Positions 28,107 through 37,101 of a DNA stretch of 64,000 nucleotides are shown here, one piece after another. Where the stretch lies: positions 1-64,000 of the forward strand of contig RXJX01000030.1 of NCBI GenBank assembly GCA_003963245.1, given 5' to 3'. The position numbers and the translations under genes were made by a program. Source of the stretch: Neisseriaceae bacterium (GTDB lineage Bacteria; Pseudomonadota; Gammaproteobacteria; Burkholderiales; UBA11063). Position 1 is the stretch's first letter. Each line of letters starts with the position of its first letter. The notes beneath the pieces are model-generated. The model did not search any database, was not told where the DNA came from, and saw only the letters and a program-made list of their open reading frames with translations.

Positions 28107-29303
28107 ATGAATAAACAATATAGTCAACATATTAACGGACAACTTCAGGAAATTATTGATAATAAGCTAAATAAAAGCGAACGGATTATTATCAATCCAC
28201 AAAATCCTCGAGTAGTGTTAAAAGATGGTAGCGAATTAATTAACTTCTGTGCCAATAATTACCTTGGTTTGGCTGATGATGCTGAGGTAATTGAAAGCGC
28301 TAAAAAAGCGTTAGATAAATACGGATATGGTATGGCGTCAGTGCGTTTTATTTGCGGAACCAATCAAATTCATAAAGATCTTGAGCAAGCAATTAGTCAG
28401 TTCCTTGGTTACGAAGATACAATTTTATTTAGCTCGTGTTATGATGCTAATGGTGGGGTATTTGAAACTTTACTTAGTGATCAGGATGCGATTATCTCAG
28501 ATGAATTAAATCATGCTTCAATTATTGATGGTATTCGTTTATGTAAAGCTAAGCGTTTCCGCTATAAAAATAATAATATGCAAGATTTAGAAGAGCAGTT
28601 AAAAGCAGCTGATGCTGCTGGCGCACGGTTTAAGATGATTGCTACAGACGGTGTTTTTTCAATGGATGGAATCATTGCTAATCTTAAAGGTATCTGTGAT
28701 TTAGCTGATAAATACAATGCATTAGTTATGGTTGATGATTCACATGCAACTGGGTTTACAGGTAAACATGGACGCGGTACACCAGAATATTGCGGTGTTG
28801 AAGGGCGAATTGATGTAATGACCAGCACGCTTGGTAAAGCATTAGGTGGTGCATCTGGTGGTTATATCTCAGCAAATAAAAATATTATTGATTTACTGCG
28901 TAATCGTGCACGGACGTATTTATTCTCTAATGCACTAGCTCCTGTGATTACTGCAGCTACCTTGACTGTGTTGAAGAAAGTTACTGAAGCTGATAGCTTA
29001 CGTGAACAATTAGAACGCAACAAAAAACAATTCCGTGACGGTATGGCAGCGGCTGGTTTTGATTTGGTTCCTGGGGAACATCCGATTATTCCTGTGATGT
29101 TATATGATGAAAAACTAGCTGTTGAATTTGCGCAAAAATTATTAGCTCATGGTATCTATGTGATTCCATTCTCATTCCCTGTAGTACCAAAAGGTAAAGC
29201 GCGGATTCGTACACAAATGTCTGCGAAGCATACGCCAGAACAGATTGATAAGGCAATTGCTGCTTTTATTGCTGTTGGTAAAGAATTAAACGTTATTAAG
29301 TAG
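28107..29303 (+). CDS. kbl: Glycine C-acetyltransferase (2-amino-3-ketobutyrate CoA ligase)
   Basis: A 398-residue alpha-oxoamine synthase. It has the opening INFCANNYLGLADD, the PLP-aspartate stretch MVDDSHATGFTGKHGRGTPE, and the PLP-lysine motif TSTLGKALGGASGGYI. It cleaves 2-amino-3-ketobutyrate with CoA to glycine and acetyl-CoA, completing threonine degradation begun by Tdh, encoded 12 bases downstream. SD GGGAGG precedes the start. A -10-like TATAAT lies at 28063-28068. Confidence 0.97.
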   Translation: MNKQYSQHINGQLQEIIDNKLNKSERIIINPQNPRVVLKDGSELINFCANNYLGLADDAEVIESAKKALDKYGYGMASVRFICGTNQIHKDLEQAISQFLGYEDTILFSSCYDANGGVFETLLSDQDAIISDELNHASIIDGIRLCKAKRFRYKNNNMQDLEEQLKAADAAGARFKMIATDGVFSMDGIIANLKGICDLADKYNALVMVDDSHATGFTGKHGRGTPEYCGVEGRIDVMTSTLGKALGGASGGYISANKNIIDLLRNRARTYLFSNALAPVITAATLTVLKKVTEADSLREQLERNKKQFRDGMAAAGFDLVPGEHPIIPVMLYDEKLAVEFAQKLLAHGIYVIPFSFPVVPKGKARIRTQMSAKHTPEQIDKAIAAFIAVGKELNVIK

Positions 29304-29315
29304 AAGAGAGATATT

Positions 29316-30392
29316 ATGACTAAAATGAAAGCATTAATCAAAGAGCGTGCTGAACCCGGAATTTGGATGGGTGAGGTTGATAAGCCAACGATTAAAGATG
29401 ATGAAGTTCTGATTAAAATAAAAAAGACTGCGATTTGTGGAACAGATTTGCACATTTACAAATGGGATGCTTGGGCACAGGCAACAATTCCTGTTCCCAT
29501 GCACGTTGGGCATGAGTTTGTCGGCGAAGTTGTCGAAGTTGGTAAAAATGTAAAACAAAAAAATCTTGCTATCGGTGATCGGGTATCTGGCGAAGGGCAT
29601 ATTGTTTGTGGAACTTGTCGTAACTGTCGTGCCGGACATTTTCATCTTTGCCCGAATACTATTGGCGTTGGTGTTAATCGTCCGGGATGTTTTGCTGAAT
29701 ATTTGGCGATTCCTGCGTTTAACGTATTTAAGTTACCAGAATATGTATCGGATGATATTGCAAGTATGCTTGATCCATTTGGTAATGCAGCGCATACTGC
29801 ATTATCATTTGATTTGATCGGTGAAGATGTATTGATTACTGGTGCGGGTCCGATTGGTTGTATGGCGGTCGCAATTTGTAAAAAAGTTGGTGCTAAAAAT
29901 GTAATTATTACTGATGTGAATGATTACCGCTTGAGCCTTGCAAAACAAATGGGTGCTGATGCTGCAGTTAATGTCAGCGATTGCAAAAATGCCGAGCAGA
30001 TTGATGCTAAATTACGTCAAGTAATGGCTGAGCTGGACATGGAAGAAGGTTTTGATGTTGGTCTTGAAATGTCTGGAATTGAAGATGCGATTCATTCGAT
30101 GATTGACTTGATGATTAATGGTGGTAAGATTGCTATGTTAGGTATATCTTCGCGTCCAGTTGCTTTAGATTGGAATAAAGTGGTATTCAAGAGCTTATAC
30201 CTCAAAGGAGTTTATGGTCGTGAAATGTTTGAAACATGGTACAAGATGGTTTCATTAGTTAAATCAGGTTTGGATGTGAACCCAATCATTACGCATGTTT
30301 TACCAATACAAAATTACCTTGAAGGATTTGAATTAATGAAATCTGGTAGTTGTGGTAAAGTTATTCTTGACTGGACTACATTACACGGGTAG
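29316..30392 (+). CDS. tdh: L-threonine 3-dehydrogenase
   Basis: A 358-residue zinc MDR dehydrogenase: catalytic-zinc residues in [11 protein letters not shown] and [12 protein letters not shown], structural-zinc cysteines in [15 protein letters not shown], and an NAD Rossmann motif [12 protein letters not shown]. It oxidises threonine to 2-amino-3-ketobutyrate. It forms the classical kbl-tdh operon, here in the order kbl then tdh. A hairpin at 30401-30432 follows the stop, but without a T-run, so transcription may continue into the next gene. Confidence 0.97.
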   Translation: MTKMKALIKERAEPGIWMGEVDKPTIKDDEVLIKIKKTAICGTDLHIYKWDAWAQATIPVPMHVGHEFVGEVVEVGKNVKQKNLAIGDRVSGEGHIVCGTCRNCRAGHFHLCPNTIGVGVNRPGCFAEYLAIPAFNVFKLPEYVSDDIASMLDPFGNAAHTALSFDLIGEDVLITGAGPIGCMAVAICKKVGAKNVIITDVNDYRLSLAKQMGADAAVNVSDCKNAEQIDAKLRQVMAELDMEEGFDVGLEMSGIEDAIHSMIDLMINGGKIAMLGISSRPVALDWNKVVFKSLYLKGVYGREMFETWYKMVSLVKSGLDVNPIITHVLPIQNYLEGFELMKSGSCGKVILDWTTLHG

Positions 30393-30450
30393 TTAGTTTA
30401 TATTCTCTGTGGATTTTTATCTGCAGAGAATACTTTATAGGGCAAAAATT

Positions 30451-30822
30451 ATGGATTTGTTAGAAACAGCAAAGCAAAAACTAGAATATTCATTATCTAC
30501 TCTGGAAAGTGCCAATGATTATACACAACACATAAAATTAGTTTTGGCAGCTTTAGATGATGGTCTTCAATTTACCAAAAAACACTATAGTGAACTAAAT
30601 TCTTTAACTATGGCTAAGACAAATAGCTTAAAAGGGTCTGACATTTATTTCTTTTTTATGCGTTTCACGCATCAATTTTTTAACGTGATGAATATTATTC
30701 AAACGCTGCCGAATGCTGGTTATTATGAAAAATTTCTTTTTATCCTTGAAGCTAGGCAAGAGAGATTTGATGAGCTACGTTTGGATGCAATTAGTAAAGC
30801 AAAGGAAATTATTTCAAAATAA
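30451..30822 (+). CDS. Helical protein of unknown function
   Basis: A 123-residue, probably all-helical soluble protein. There is no signal peptide and no family that I recognise. Segments such as KQKLEYSLSTLESANDYTQH and ARQERFDELRLDAISKAKEI look amphipathic. SD-like AGGG lies 9 bases upstream of ATG 30451. It follows tdh by 58 bases and is closed by a strong terminator, so it may be the last gene of the kbl-tdh operon. Confidence 0.65.
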   Translation: MDLLETAKQKLEYSLSTLESANDYTQHIKLVLAALDDGLQFTKKHYSELNSLTMAKTNSLKGSDIYFFFMRFTHQFFNVMNIIQTLPNAGYYEKFLFILEARQERFDELRLDAISKAKEIISK

Positions 30823-30861
30823 TTCGCTTACCTTGATATACAATCAAATTCAAAATTACAG

Positions 30862-30893
30862 CGTAGTGGAAAACATGAACCACTACGTTTTTT
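30862..30893 (+). terminator. Rho-independent terminator
   Basis: CGTAGTGG (30862-30869) and CCACTACG (30880-30887), followed by six T's. Confidence 0.92.
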
Positions 30894-30945
30894 GTTTCAA
30901 TAAAGGTGCATATTCAACATAGTAATACCAGAAGAGCTCCAATTT

Positions 30946-31725
30946 TTATGCTATGAAATAAATATTACCAGTTAAATAAATTAGGTCTTTTGAATATTCA
31001 GTAAGTATTTGACAATGGTTGTTGAGATTGATACCTTGATTTACAATCAAGCTTTGCTGATAATAAAGGGTTAACGCTCCAGCAGCCACTCCAGTTGCAC
31101 TATCTTCTAGTTCAGCGTTTAAATGATTGAAATTTCTACCTGTTATATTAGAGTCCTCTTTATAATATGCGTAGATACCATTTATTCCTCGCCCTTTCCC
31201 CCATGAGGTAATTTTTGTTAAGCTTGGTTTACATTTCAAAAGCTGTTCAATTTCTGTTAACTTTACTAATAGTTTAATACTACCAACTGAAGCTATTGCT
31301 ATATCTTGAATGTATGAAGGAGCTAAATTCAGCATTTCACTAACTTCATATAATGAAGGTAGCGATTTATTAATTATCTCTGGTATTACACTAAGCGTTA
31401 TCTGTTCTTCATTGATTTGTCTAGCGTTGATTTTTATGCCCGCAGCAGCTTTTATTTGAGCTATTGTAGTTGGATAAATTTTAAAATACATTTTGGCTGC
31501 GGCTAATGAACCGTGTAAACACATTGGGCTTTGCCGATGAGGGTAATAAAAATCAACAGTAAAGTTACCTGCTGAATCGTCATCAACGAAGATGCAGACG
31601 GGTAAGTTTTGTTTTCTAGCAAAACCTTGCTTCTGTTTAGCATTTAATTCATGTTCTGTTATTATTAATGCTTTGTTACCTGTATATTGATTGATTCCAA
31701 ATCCTTGTAAAAGAGATAGTTGCAT
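30946..31725 (-). CDS. PhzF-family isomerase-like protein lacking the catalytic Glu
   Basis: A 259-residue PhzF-fold protein. Family marks are QYTGNKALII, MCLHGSLAAA and the late EDSATGVAAGAL. PhzF of Pseudomonas uses Glu45 in the motif NLSES to move a proton; here the aligned motif is NLPVC, with Val 43 in that place. The second signature, usually E-x-x-LCGHAT, reads QSPMCLHGS. So classical isomerase chemistry is doubtful. The start ATG shares one base with the stop of the upstream GNAT gene (TAATG), showing coupled translation. Confidence 0.8.
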   Translation of the reverse strand: MQLSLLQGFGINQYTGNKALIITEHELNAKQKQGFARKQNLPVCIFVDDDSAGNFTVDFYYPHRQSPMCLHGSLAAAKMYFKIYPTTIAQIKAAAGIKINARQINEEQITLSVIPEIINKSLPSLYEVSEMLNLAPSYIQDIAIASVGSIKLLVKLTEIEQLLKCKPSLTKITSWGKGRGINGIYAYYKEDSNITGRNFNHLNAELEDSATGVAAGALTLYYQQSLIVNQGINLNNHCQILTEYSKDLIYLTGNIYFIA

Positions 31726-32213
31726 TAAATATACTCCGATTTCAAAATTGACATAATATATTGTGAAGCATATACACCATTGCGTAAATATGATTCGCGG
31801 AGCTTACCCTCTTCAACAAAGCCAACTTTTTTATAAAGTTGGTAAGCGGTTTGATTATCAGTGAAGACATCTAGCCATAGACGGTGGGCATTCAGTTTTG
31901 TAAATGCAAGCTCTTGAATTGCTTTTAATGCTTTGGCACCGATTCCTAAACCTTTTTTGGTAATAACCAACCGACGTAGATTAATTGAGTGGCTGCTGTT
32001 TTGTACTTCATCCAGAATTATATAGCCGACCATTTCATTGGTATCCGTAAGTTTAATAATATAGTGTGCTTGATCAGGATTGTCTAGAGCCTTTAAATGT
32101 TCTGCATGCGACCATTGATAAACATAGTTAGAATTGTCGGGGTGACGCTCAGCATTGATAACAAAATCTAGCTCGTGACTTTGCGTTTTTGAGAGTGTAA
32201 TTTGTAAAGACAT
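31725..32213 (-). CDS. GNAT N-acetyltransferase
   Basis: A 162-residue RimJ/RimL-like acetyltransferase. It contains VITKKGLGIGAKALKAIQEL (acetyl-CoA motif A) and the terminal block HRLWLDVFTDNQTAYQLY followed by KKVGF. The substrate is unknown. It is the first gene of a two-gene operon with the PhzF-like gene. Confidence 0.87.
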   Translation of the reverse strand: MSLQITLSKTQSHELDFVINAERHPDNSNYVYQWSHAEHLKALDNPDQAHYIIKLTDTNEMVGYIILDEVQNSSHSINLRRLVITKKGLGIGAKALKAIQELAFTKLNAHRLWLDVFTDNQTAYQLYKKVGFVEEGKLRESYLRNGVYASQYIMSILKSEYI

Positions 32214-32327
32214 ATTTAATTACCTTGAGATATATTGTTAAAAAAGTACAAGAAATAATTTTACTAGCAGACTATTTTTGCTTATTATTGTATTAGTATT
32301 CAATGGCTTGTTAATTTTGGTTAAGAT

Positions 32328-33107
32328 TTATGGTTGCATACTGTTGCCAAGGTCTAAGATTAACTTATCTGCAGAATCAACACGAATTAGTCCAGTCCTT
32401 GGAAATTCCATATCAATAATCAAGGTTATCAATACCGAAATAGTAAAGGCATAAGTAATCATATATAAAATATTGCGCTTTTTTGAAATTGGTAGAGTAT
32501 ATCCAACCAATAATGCACCAAATAGGCTAATTATTACTAACATAATATATACCTCTATTGGAGGATGGTTTAATAATGCAGCTTGTCGTAACGTTGCGAC
32601 GCTAAAGACATCTCCTAGTGCAGGAAGCACAAGCATATCACAAGTACGCGAGTTTAATTTAGCACAATCTGTGACAGCTAGTTCCCAGATCTGCTTTTGC
32701 AATTGGTCACTAGCTTGCGAAAGTTTATTTTCGTCTGAAAGATTTTCTTGCCCTTGATAGATTTGTGCACGTATAAGCGTATATTCCTTGAGCATATTGC
32801 GCATCTGAGGTTGAGCTTTTGCGCTCAATAAGTCAATTCGCGCATAAGCAGTGCTTATAGAGTTAGCTGCACCAGTAATTAGCTCTCGTCGATACTCAAG
32901 ACGTGATTCAGCACCAGTAAAAGTAAAAGCAATCAAAAGCCCGAGTAATCCAAAAACAATTGTCTCTACAGGTCCAGAGCCAGACAAATTGGCTTTTACT
33001 CCTGTGCGAACTGCATTGATACTGATTAGTCTTCCTATTTCCAAAAAAACTAGCATCAGTATGATTAGTCCGACGAAAGATAACATCTCAATCGATTCCA
33101 TACTCAT
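32328..33107 (-). CDS. DUF4239 (bestrophin-like) membrane protein
   Basis: A 259-residue protein with four membrane segments: FVGLIILMLVFLEIGRL, ETIVFGLLGLLIAFTFTGAE, IEVYIMLVIISLFGALLVGY and ILYMITYAFTISVLITLIID. Between pairs two and three is a soluble helical part with two Cys. The ETIVFGLLGLLIAFTF helix followed by RLEYRRELITGAANSISTAY is the signature region of DUF4239. Function is not established; channel activity is only suggested by the bestrophin-like label. Confidence 0.82.
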   Translation of the reverse strand: MSMESIEMLSFVGLIILMLVFLEIGRLISINAVRTGVKANLSGSGPVETIVFGLLGLLIAFTFTGAESRLEYRRELITGAANSISTAYARIDLLSAKAQPQMRNMLKEYTLIRAQIYQGQENLSDENKLSQASDQLQKQIWELAVTDCAKLNSRTCDMLVLPALGDVFSVATLRQAALLNHPPIEVYIMLVIISLFGALLVGYTLPISKKRNILYMITYAFTISVLITLIIDMEFPRTGLIRVDSADKLILDLGNSMQP

Positions 33108-33271
33108 CTTCTTTCTCGCCTCTGGTTACATGGGTTAAAAATATTTCTTTGAGATAATTATATCATTACAAACTAGTTTGGTTTTCATTTTATACATAAA
33201 CTGCATTTATTTTAGCTTGTTTTCTCAATATGTTCGTTTTAATAATGTACCTATCCTGAACGTGTGCAAAG

Positions 33272-33300
33272 TTGACCGCTGTGCCTAACGATGTTATAAT
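33272..33300 (+). promoter_or_regulatory. Near-consensus promoter
   Basis: TTGACC (33272-33277), 17-base spacer, TATAAT (33295-33300) with an extended TGT upstream. It transcribes a structured leader, a 38-codon ORF and probably the MHS transporter gene. Confidence 0.8.
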
Positions 33301-33478
33301 CAACCCTTAATTATACAATTATTGGGTTTTAGTCAGTTTTGGCTAAAACTCTTTAGTTTTATTAATTGAGCATTTTGATGCTTATCTTAATTAATTTATT
33401 TTGAAAGGATACTTTCTGGTTTATCTGTATTAAACAGTATGATGCAGATAATTTTCTAATAATCCGAAAGGAGCTATC
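33301..33478 (+). other. Structured 5' leader
   Basis: About 170 transcribed bases before the small ORF. It includes AGTTTT-GGCT-AAAACT-type pairing (about 33336-33351) and a long imperfect stem TTAATTGAGCAT / ATGCTTATCTTAATTAA (about 33361-33396). I recognise no riboswitch class. Confidence 0.4.
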
Positions 33479-33595
33479 ATGTTAAACATTACCCCTCATG
33501 TCCCAAGTACATATCTTGCAACCAATAACCCTAATTCTACTTATTTAGAATTGTCTACGATTATATTTTATTCCGAAATATATTTGGCTAATTGA
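33479..33595 (+). CDS. Predicted small ORF, 38 aa
   Basis: ATG 33479 has one of the best SD sites in the window (AAAGGAG, 33467-33473). The 38-residue product begins MLNITPHVPSTYLATNNPNS and ends EIYLAN, with no signal peptide. It sits 180 bases upstream of a co-directional transporter and behind a strong promoter, so it may be a leader peptide controlling that gene, or a free small protein. No stretch of repeated amino acids identifies a sensed amino acid. Its ITPxxPS start resembles that of the 5638 ORF. Confidence 0.5.
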   Translation: MLNITPHVPSTYLATNNPNSTYLELSTIIFYSEIYLAN

Positions 33596-33774
33596 TTTGT
33601 AGATTTTAATTTATCTACTGAAAACAATTTGAGTTTATTACTCATATTGATGATCTTACATAATTCAAATAGATGTCTTCTCTCTTGATATCATTTGCAT
33701 ACTATTATTATTTGATTAGCTGCTATTTATTATAGACACGTAGCAGTAGTATTATTTACGGAAGCATAGGTACA

Positions 33775-35034
33775 ATGAATAAATTTAAATTAGATAAAAT
33801 TTCACAGGATTTTATCAAGACTTCATTTGGTAATATTCTGGAATGGTATGATTTTACGATTTACGGCTTGTTTGCTTTACAAATATCGCGAACATTTTTC
33901 CCAAAAAACATTCCTTTTATTAGTCTTTTATTGGTATTTGCTACCTTTGGTGTGGGTTTTTTGGCTCGTCCACTTGGTTCTTTTATTTTCGGAATAATTG
34001 GTGATCGGCGAGGTAAATTATATGCGGTTAATTTATCAATTTGGCTAATGGCAATTCCAACTACCTTAATTGGCTTTTTACCTAGCTATGAAGTACTGGG
34101 AATATTATCACCAATACTTTTAGTATTTTTGCGTATTTGTCAAGGAGTTTCAGCTGGTGGACAATTCTCAGGCTTAATTGCCGTTGCCGTTGATAGTGAT
34201 GCACCAAATAAACCTTTTTTAACCAGTTTAATATATACGATTTCAGTTTTGGGGTGCTTTCTTGCTTCACTCGTTGGTAGTATTGCTATTGCAGTTTTTA
34301 GTAATTCTGCGCACAGCGGATTTCCTTCGTTAGTTTGGCGGATCCCATTTATTTTAAGTATGGTTTTATTTTTAATTTATAGTCGCATGGTACCAGAGTT
34401 TCCTAAGCACAGTTTGGAAAGTGAACACAAATTTACACTTGCCGATATTTTTGCCAAACAACCCAAGGTACTAGTCTATATGTCACTTTTGAGCTTTACT
34501 ACTGGAACGATTTATTATGTATTGTTCACGTATTTGGTAACTTATATGCAGGCACATTTACATTTCGGGAAACAACTAGCCTTTTTGGAAATGAATGGGA
34601 TTTTGATTATTTCAATATTTTTATACCCACTTTTTGGTTATTTTGCCAATCGTCATATTTGTCGGGTAAGTTATGCCAAGCGTTATGTTTTGCTAATGCT
34701 TTTGGGCGCATTAATTTTTTCTTTGAGTGCAATTAATGTTTGGTTGGGTATTATTGGGCTATTAATAATGGTAGTCGGGTTTTGTGCTGTTACTTCATTT
34801 GTTACTAGCTTATTCGCCGAGATATTTGACGAATCTTATCGGATGACTGCTTGCTCACTGAGTTTTAATTTAGGCATAACTTTGGCTGGTTTTGCCCCAT
34901 TGGTTGCTGAGCTTGTTAGCCGAGCTTCGGTGTATGGACTAACAATCTTATTAATTATGACAATGCTTATTATGTATTGGATTATGGGGCAAATAATTCA
35001 AACCAAAGGCTATAAAAAGTTGTTAAGCACTTAG
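33775..35034 (+). CDS. MFS transporter, metabolite:H+ symporter (ProP-like) family
   Basis: A 419-residue, 12-helix protein. GNILEWYDFTIYGLFA in the first helix and ARPLGSFIFGIIGDRRGK (loop 2-3) are signatures of the MHS family, which includes ProP, KgtP and ShiA; RICQGVSAGGQFSG is the helix 4-5 motif. Substrates are osmolytes, dicarboxylates or similar; none can be chosen. Upstream lie 180 bases and then the small ORF at 33479. A palindromic repeat follows the stop. Confidence 0.9.
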   Translation: MNKFKLDKISQDFIKTSFGNILEWYDFTIYGLFALQISRTFFPKNIPFISLLLVFATFGVGFLARPLGSFIFGIIGDRRGKLYAVNLSIWLMAIPTTLIGFLPSYEVLGILSPILLVFLRICQGVSAGGQFSGLIAVAVDSDAPNKPFLTSLIYTISVLGCFLASLVGSIAIAVFSNSAHSGFPSLVWRIPFILSMVLFLIYSRMVPEFPKHSLESEHKFTLADIFAKQPKVLVYMSLLSFTTGTIYYVLFTYLVTYMQAHLHFGKQLAFLEMNGILIISIFLYPLFGYFANRHICRVSYAKRYVLLMLLGALIFSLSAINVWLGIIGLLIMVVGFCAVTSFVTSLFAEIFDESYRMTACSLSFNLGITLAGFAPLVAELVSRASVYGLTILLIMTMLIMYWIMGQIIQTKGYKKLLST

Positions 35035-35042
35035 AATCACTA

Positions 35043-35166
35043 TTATATATTCGTAGTATTTGATTCTTGGACGCGAAAGATTGATAGAAAAGACGACGTA
35101 GTGTACCATCATAAGAAGTTTTTTTGAAATCTGACAAAGTCCAAGATTCAAAGACGATGAGTATAG
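35043..35166. repeat. Dispersed palindromic repeat, copy D (full length)
   Basis: The most complete copy. The left end TCGTAGTATTTGATTCTTGG and the right end CCAAGATTCAAAGACGATGA are imperfect inverted repeats of about 28 bases. The interior shares AAGACGACGTAGTGTA and TTTTTTGAAATCTGACAAAG with copy A. A MITE-like element or a REP-like hairpin unit. Confidence 0.75.
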
Positions 35167-35220
35167 ATAAAAAACTAGAGGGCTAAGTCGCACCTCTAGT
35201 TTTATGGAAAATCAAATTAG

Positions 35221-36882
35221 TTATAGTCCGCTAGCAAACGCATTCAAGTATTGTAATGCTGAAGTTTGCATTGGTACCCCATTGACTGAACTACTGCAAG
35301 TTGTGGTTGCATATGCATTAACACATGAAGCATCCCGATCAAATGACCAGTAATGTACTCCAGCAAGCCCATTAGCTTTGCTCCAGCTTGCGATACTGGT
35401 GGCATTAGCTAAGCTAACGATATTAGATGTAGTGTCATTCACTCCAATCATCGGTGTTAATTCAATATTACTTAATGGAATATTGTAGTATTTGCTAAGA
35501 TTTTTTGCAGCTTGTTGTGCAGACAGGTTCATGTCGCAATTAGTTCCAGCCACATTCATCACGCACACCGCAGCAGAATTACCATAATCCATAACCATTA
35601 AGTTCACGTAGAAATTAATTCCAGCAGCTTTTGCTTTGGTGATAACACTGTCACCAAGTGAGTTTAAGCTTGTGCCTGATGGATTAGCAGAAGCTAAGGT
35701 TGCAAGCGTAAAGCTAATTCTTAACGTTGGATATTTTTGCTGGGCATAAGCGATCATATTGATTAGATTTTGTAAGTCAGTGCCACTTGGCCCTGCTTCA
35801 ATATCAAAATCCAAACCAACAAATCCTTTAGACATATAGCGATTTAAGAAGGCATCCATTCCAGCTTGAGTTGAACAAGTAAATGTACCTGAAGCACCAC
35901 CTGTTGAAACGATGTATTTCAAACCTGCATTATTGAAGCCCGCAATATTTTGGGTTGCAAATTGCGCGGCATTCATTCCTGCCCAGTTTTCTTGCCCACA
36001 TTCACCTGTTGCAAAAGCCCAGCTGATTGTATTCATTGAGGTACTTGGTAATACGGATACCAATGAACTAGGGAAAGAAGCTGAGTTATTTTGAACCTTA
36101 GTTGAAATTTGCAGATTATTCCAATTTGCATTTATCCCAACATCTTTATACGCACTATAAACTAAGCCAGTAACTGGCGTAGGAGGCGTTGGTGTTGGGC
36201 TTGGCGACGGACTCGGTGTTGGAGTAGGCGTCGGAGCTGGTGTAGGACTCGGGCTTGGTGATGGCGTAGGAGATGTTACTAGCTGCCACGCCTGATTCCA
36301 TGCACTACCAGTACCTGGCGCGTAAGCCCACGCGGCAGAACTATTACACCACGGAGCTACTATATTTGATAAACATTGGTATAAGTTGCCATCAGTTCCT
36401 CTTACAATCGTGCCTCCTGTATAGCTATTAATTCCCGACGGATAAAGTGGGTAATCGCCGGGTGCTGGAGTTGGAGTAGGGCTTGGACTTGGCGTCGGTG
36501 TCGGAGCTGGCGTAGGGCTGGGGCTTGGTGACGGACTAGGGGTCGGTGTTGGAGTACCACATACTGCTTGTTTTGTCCATGGTTGTCCAGTACCTGCTCC
36601 GCCATTATTAGTTGTTGGATTATTACCTTGTGTCCACCAGTTATTTTTATACTCAATGCCATCTTGAACAACTAATGTGCCAGCTGTTGCATACGCTGTT
36701 GCACTATTCCATGCAGGTACACCACTACATGGATCTGATGAAGTCCCTGTCAATGTTACACCACCAAATGCACGACTTGGGCTATTTGATTGTGTTGCTG
36801 ATTGTGCATTAGTCCCACTGCCACACGCACTAAGTGTACTTGCAAGAATCAACGCCAATATTTTTTGATGTTTGATGTTCAT
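35221..36882 (-). CDS. Lipoprotein GH18 chitinase with CBM5/12 and Pro-rich linkers
   Basis: A 553-residue protein with lipobox LSAC. First comes a chitin-binding CBM5/12 module ([18 protein letters not shown], with WWTQGNNP). Next is a Pro/Thr/Ser linker, a second degenerate binding-like module ([20 protein letters not shown]), a second linker, then a GH18 barrel from about residue 240. The catalytic DxxDxE-type motif is present as GLDFDIEAG (about residue 362), and [12 protein letters not shown] and VMDYGN are usual GH18 strands. It should bind and hydrolyse chitin at the cell surface. Single gene; ~220 bases separate it from divergent lpxH. Confidence 0.93.
   Translation of the reverse strand: MNIKHQKILALILASTLSACGSGTNAQSATQSNSPSRAFGGVTLTGTSSDPCSGVPAWNSATAYATAGTLVVQDGIEYKNNWWTQGNNPTTNNGGAGTGQPWTKQAVCGTPTPTPSPSPSPSPTPAPTPTPSPSPTPTPAPGDYPLYPSGINSYTGGTIVRGTDGNLYQCLSNIVAPWCNSSAAWAYAPGTGSAWNQAWQLVTSPTPSPSPSPTPAPTPTPTPSPSPSPTPTPPTPVTGLVYSAYKDVGINANWNNLQISTKVQNNSASFPSSLVSVLPSTSMNTISWAFATGECGQENWAGMNAAQFATQNIAGFNNAGLKYIVSTGGASGTFTCSTQAGMDAFLNRYMSKGFVGLDFDIEAGPSGTDLQNLINMIAYAQQKYPTLRISFTLATLASANPSGTSLNSLGDSVITKAKAAGINFYVNLMVMDYGNSAAVCVMNVAGTNCDMNLSAQQAAKNLSKYYNIPLSNIELTPMIGVNDTTSNIVSLANATSIASWSKANGLAGVHYWSFDRDASCVNAYATTTCSSSVNGVPMQTSALQYLNAFASGL
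36181..36272. repeat. Pro-Thr-Ser linker repeat, C-terminal copy
   Basis: Low-complexity hexamer-like repeats encoding (Pro-Ser/Thr/Ala)n within the chitinase gene. The same pattern recurs at 36471-36552, giving near-identical DNA at two sites and a possible place for recombination. Confidence 0.8.
36471..36552. repeat. Pro-Thr-Ser linker repeat, N-terminal copy
   Basis: Second low-complexity linker of the chitinase gene, between the CBM5/12 and the degenerate module; same composition as the copy at 36181-36272. Confidence 0.8.
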
Positions 36883-37101
36883 GATGGCTAAACCTTAAAA
36901 TAAACTATTTAGTGTATATAAGCAGAATTGCTTTTTAACCTATTGTGAATTATAGGACATAATTCAAGAAAAAACAATAGACATTTTTGTACAATATCAG
37001 TTTTTTAATAGTGGAAGCAGACCAACAACTATGAGTAATTTGTAAAAGTAGTATATAATTCGGCAATAATCCTCCAGCAATATTTATACTACGAGTAGCC
37101 T

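Noticed and set aside
36402..36868. Several ORFs over the chitinase linker
   Set aside because: Repetitive Pro/Ser/Thr codons leave all frames open; they are by-products of the linker repeats.
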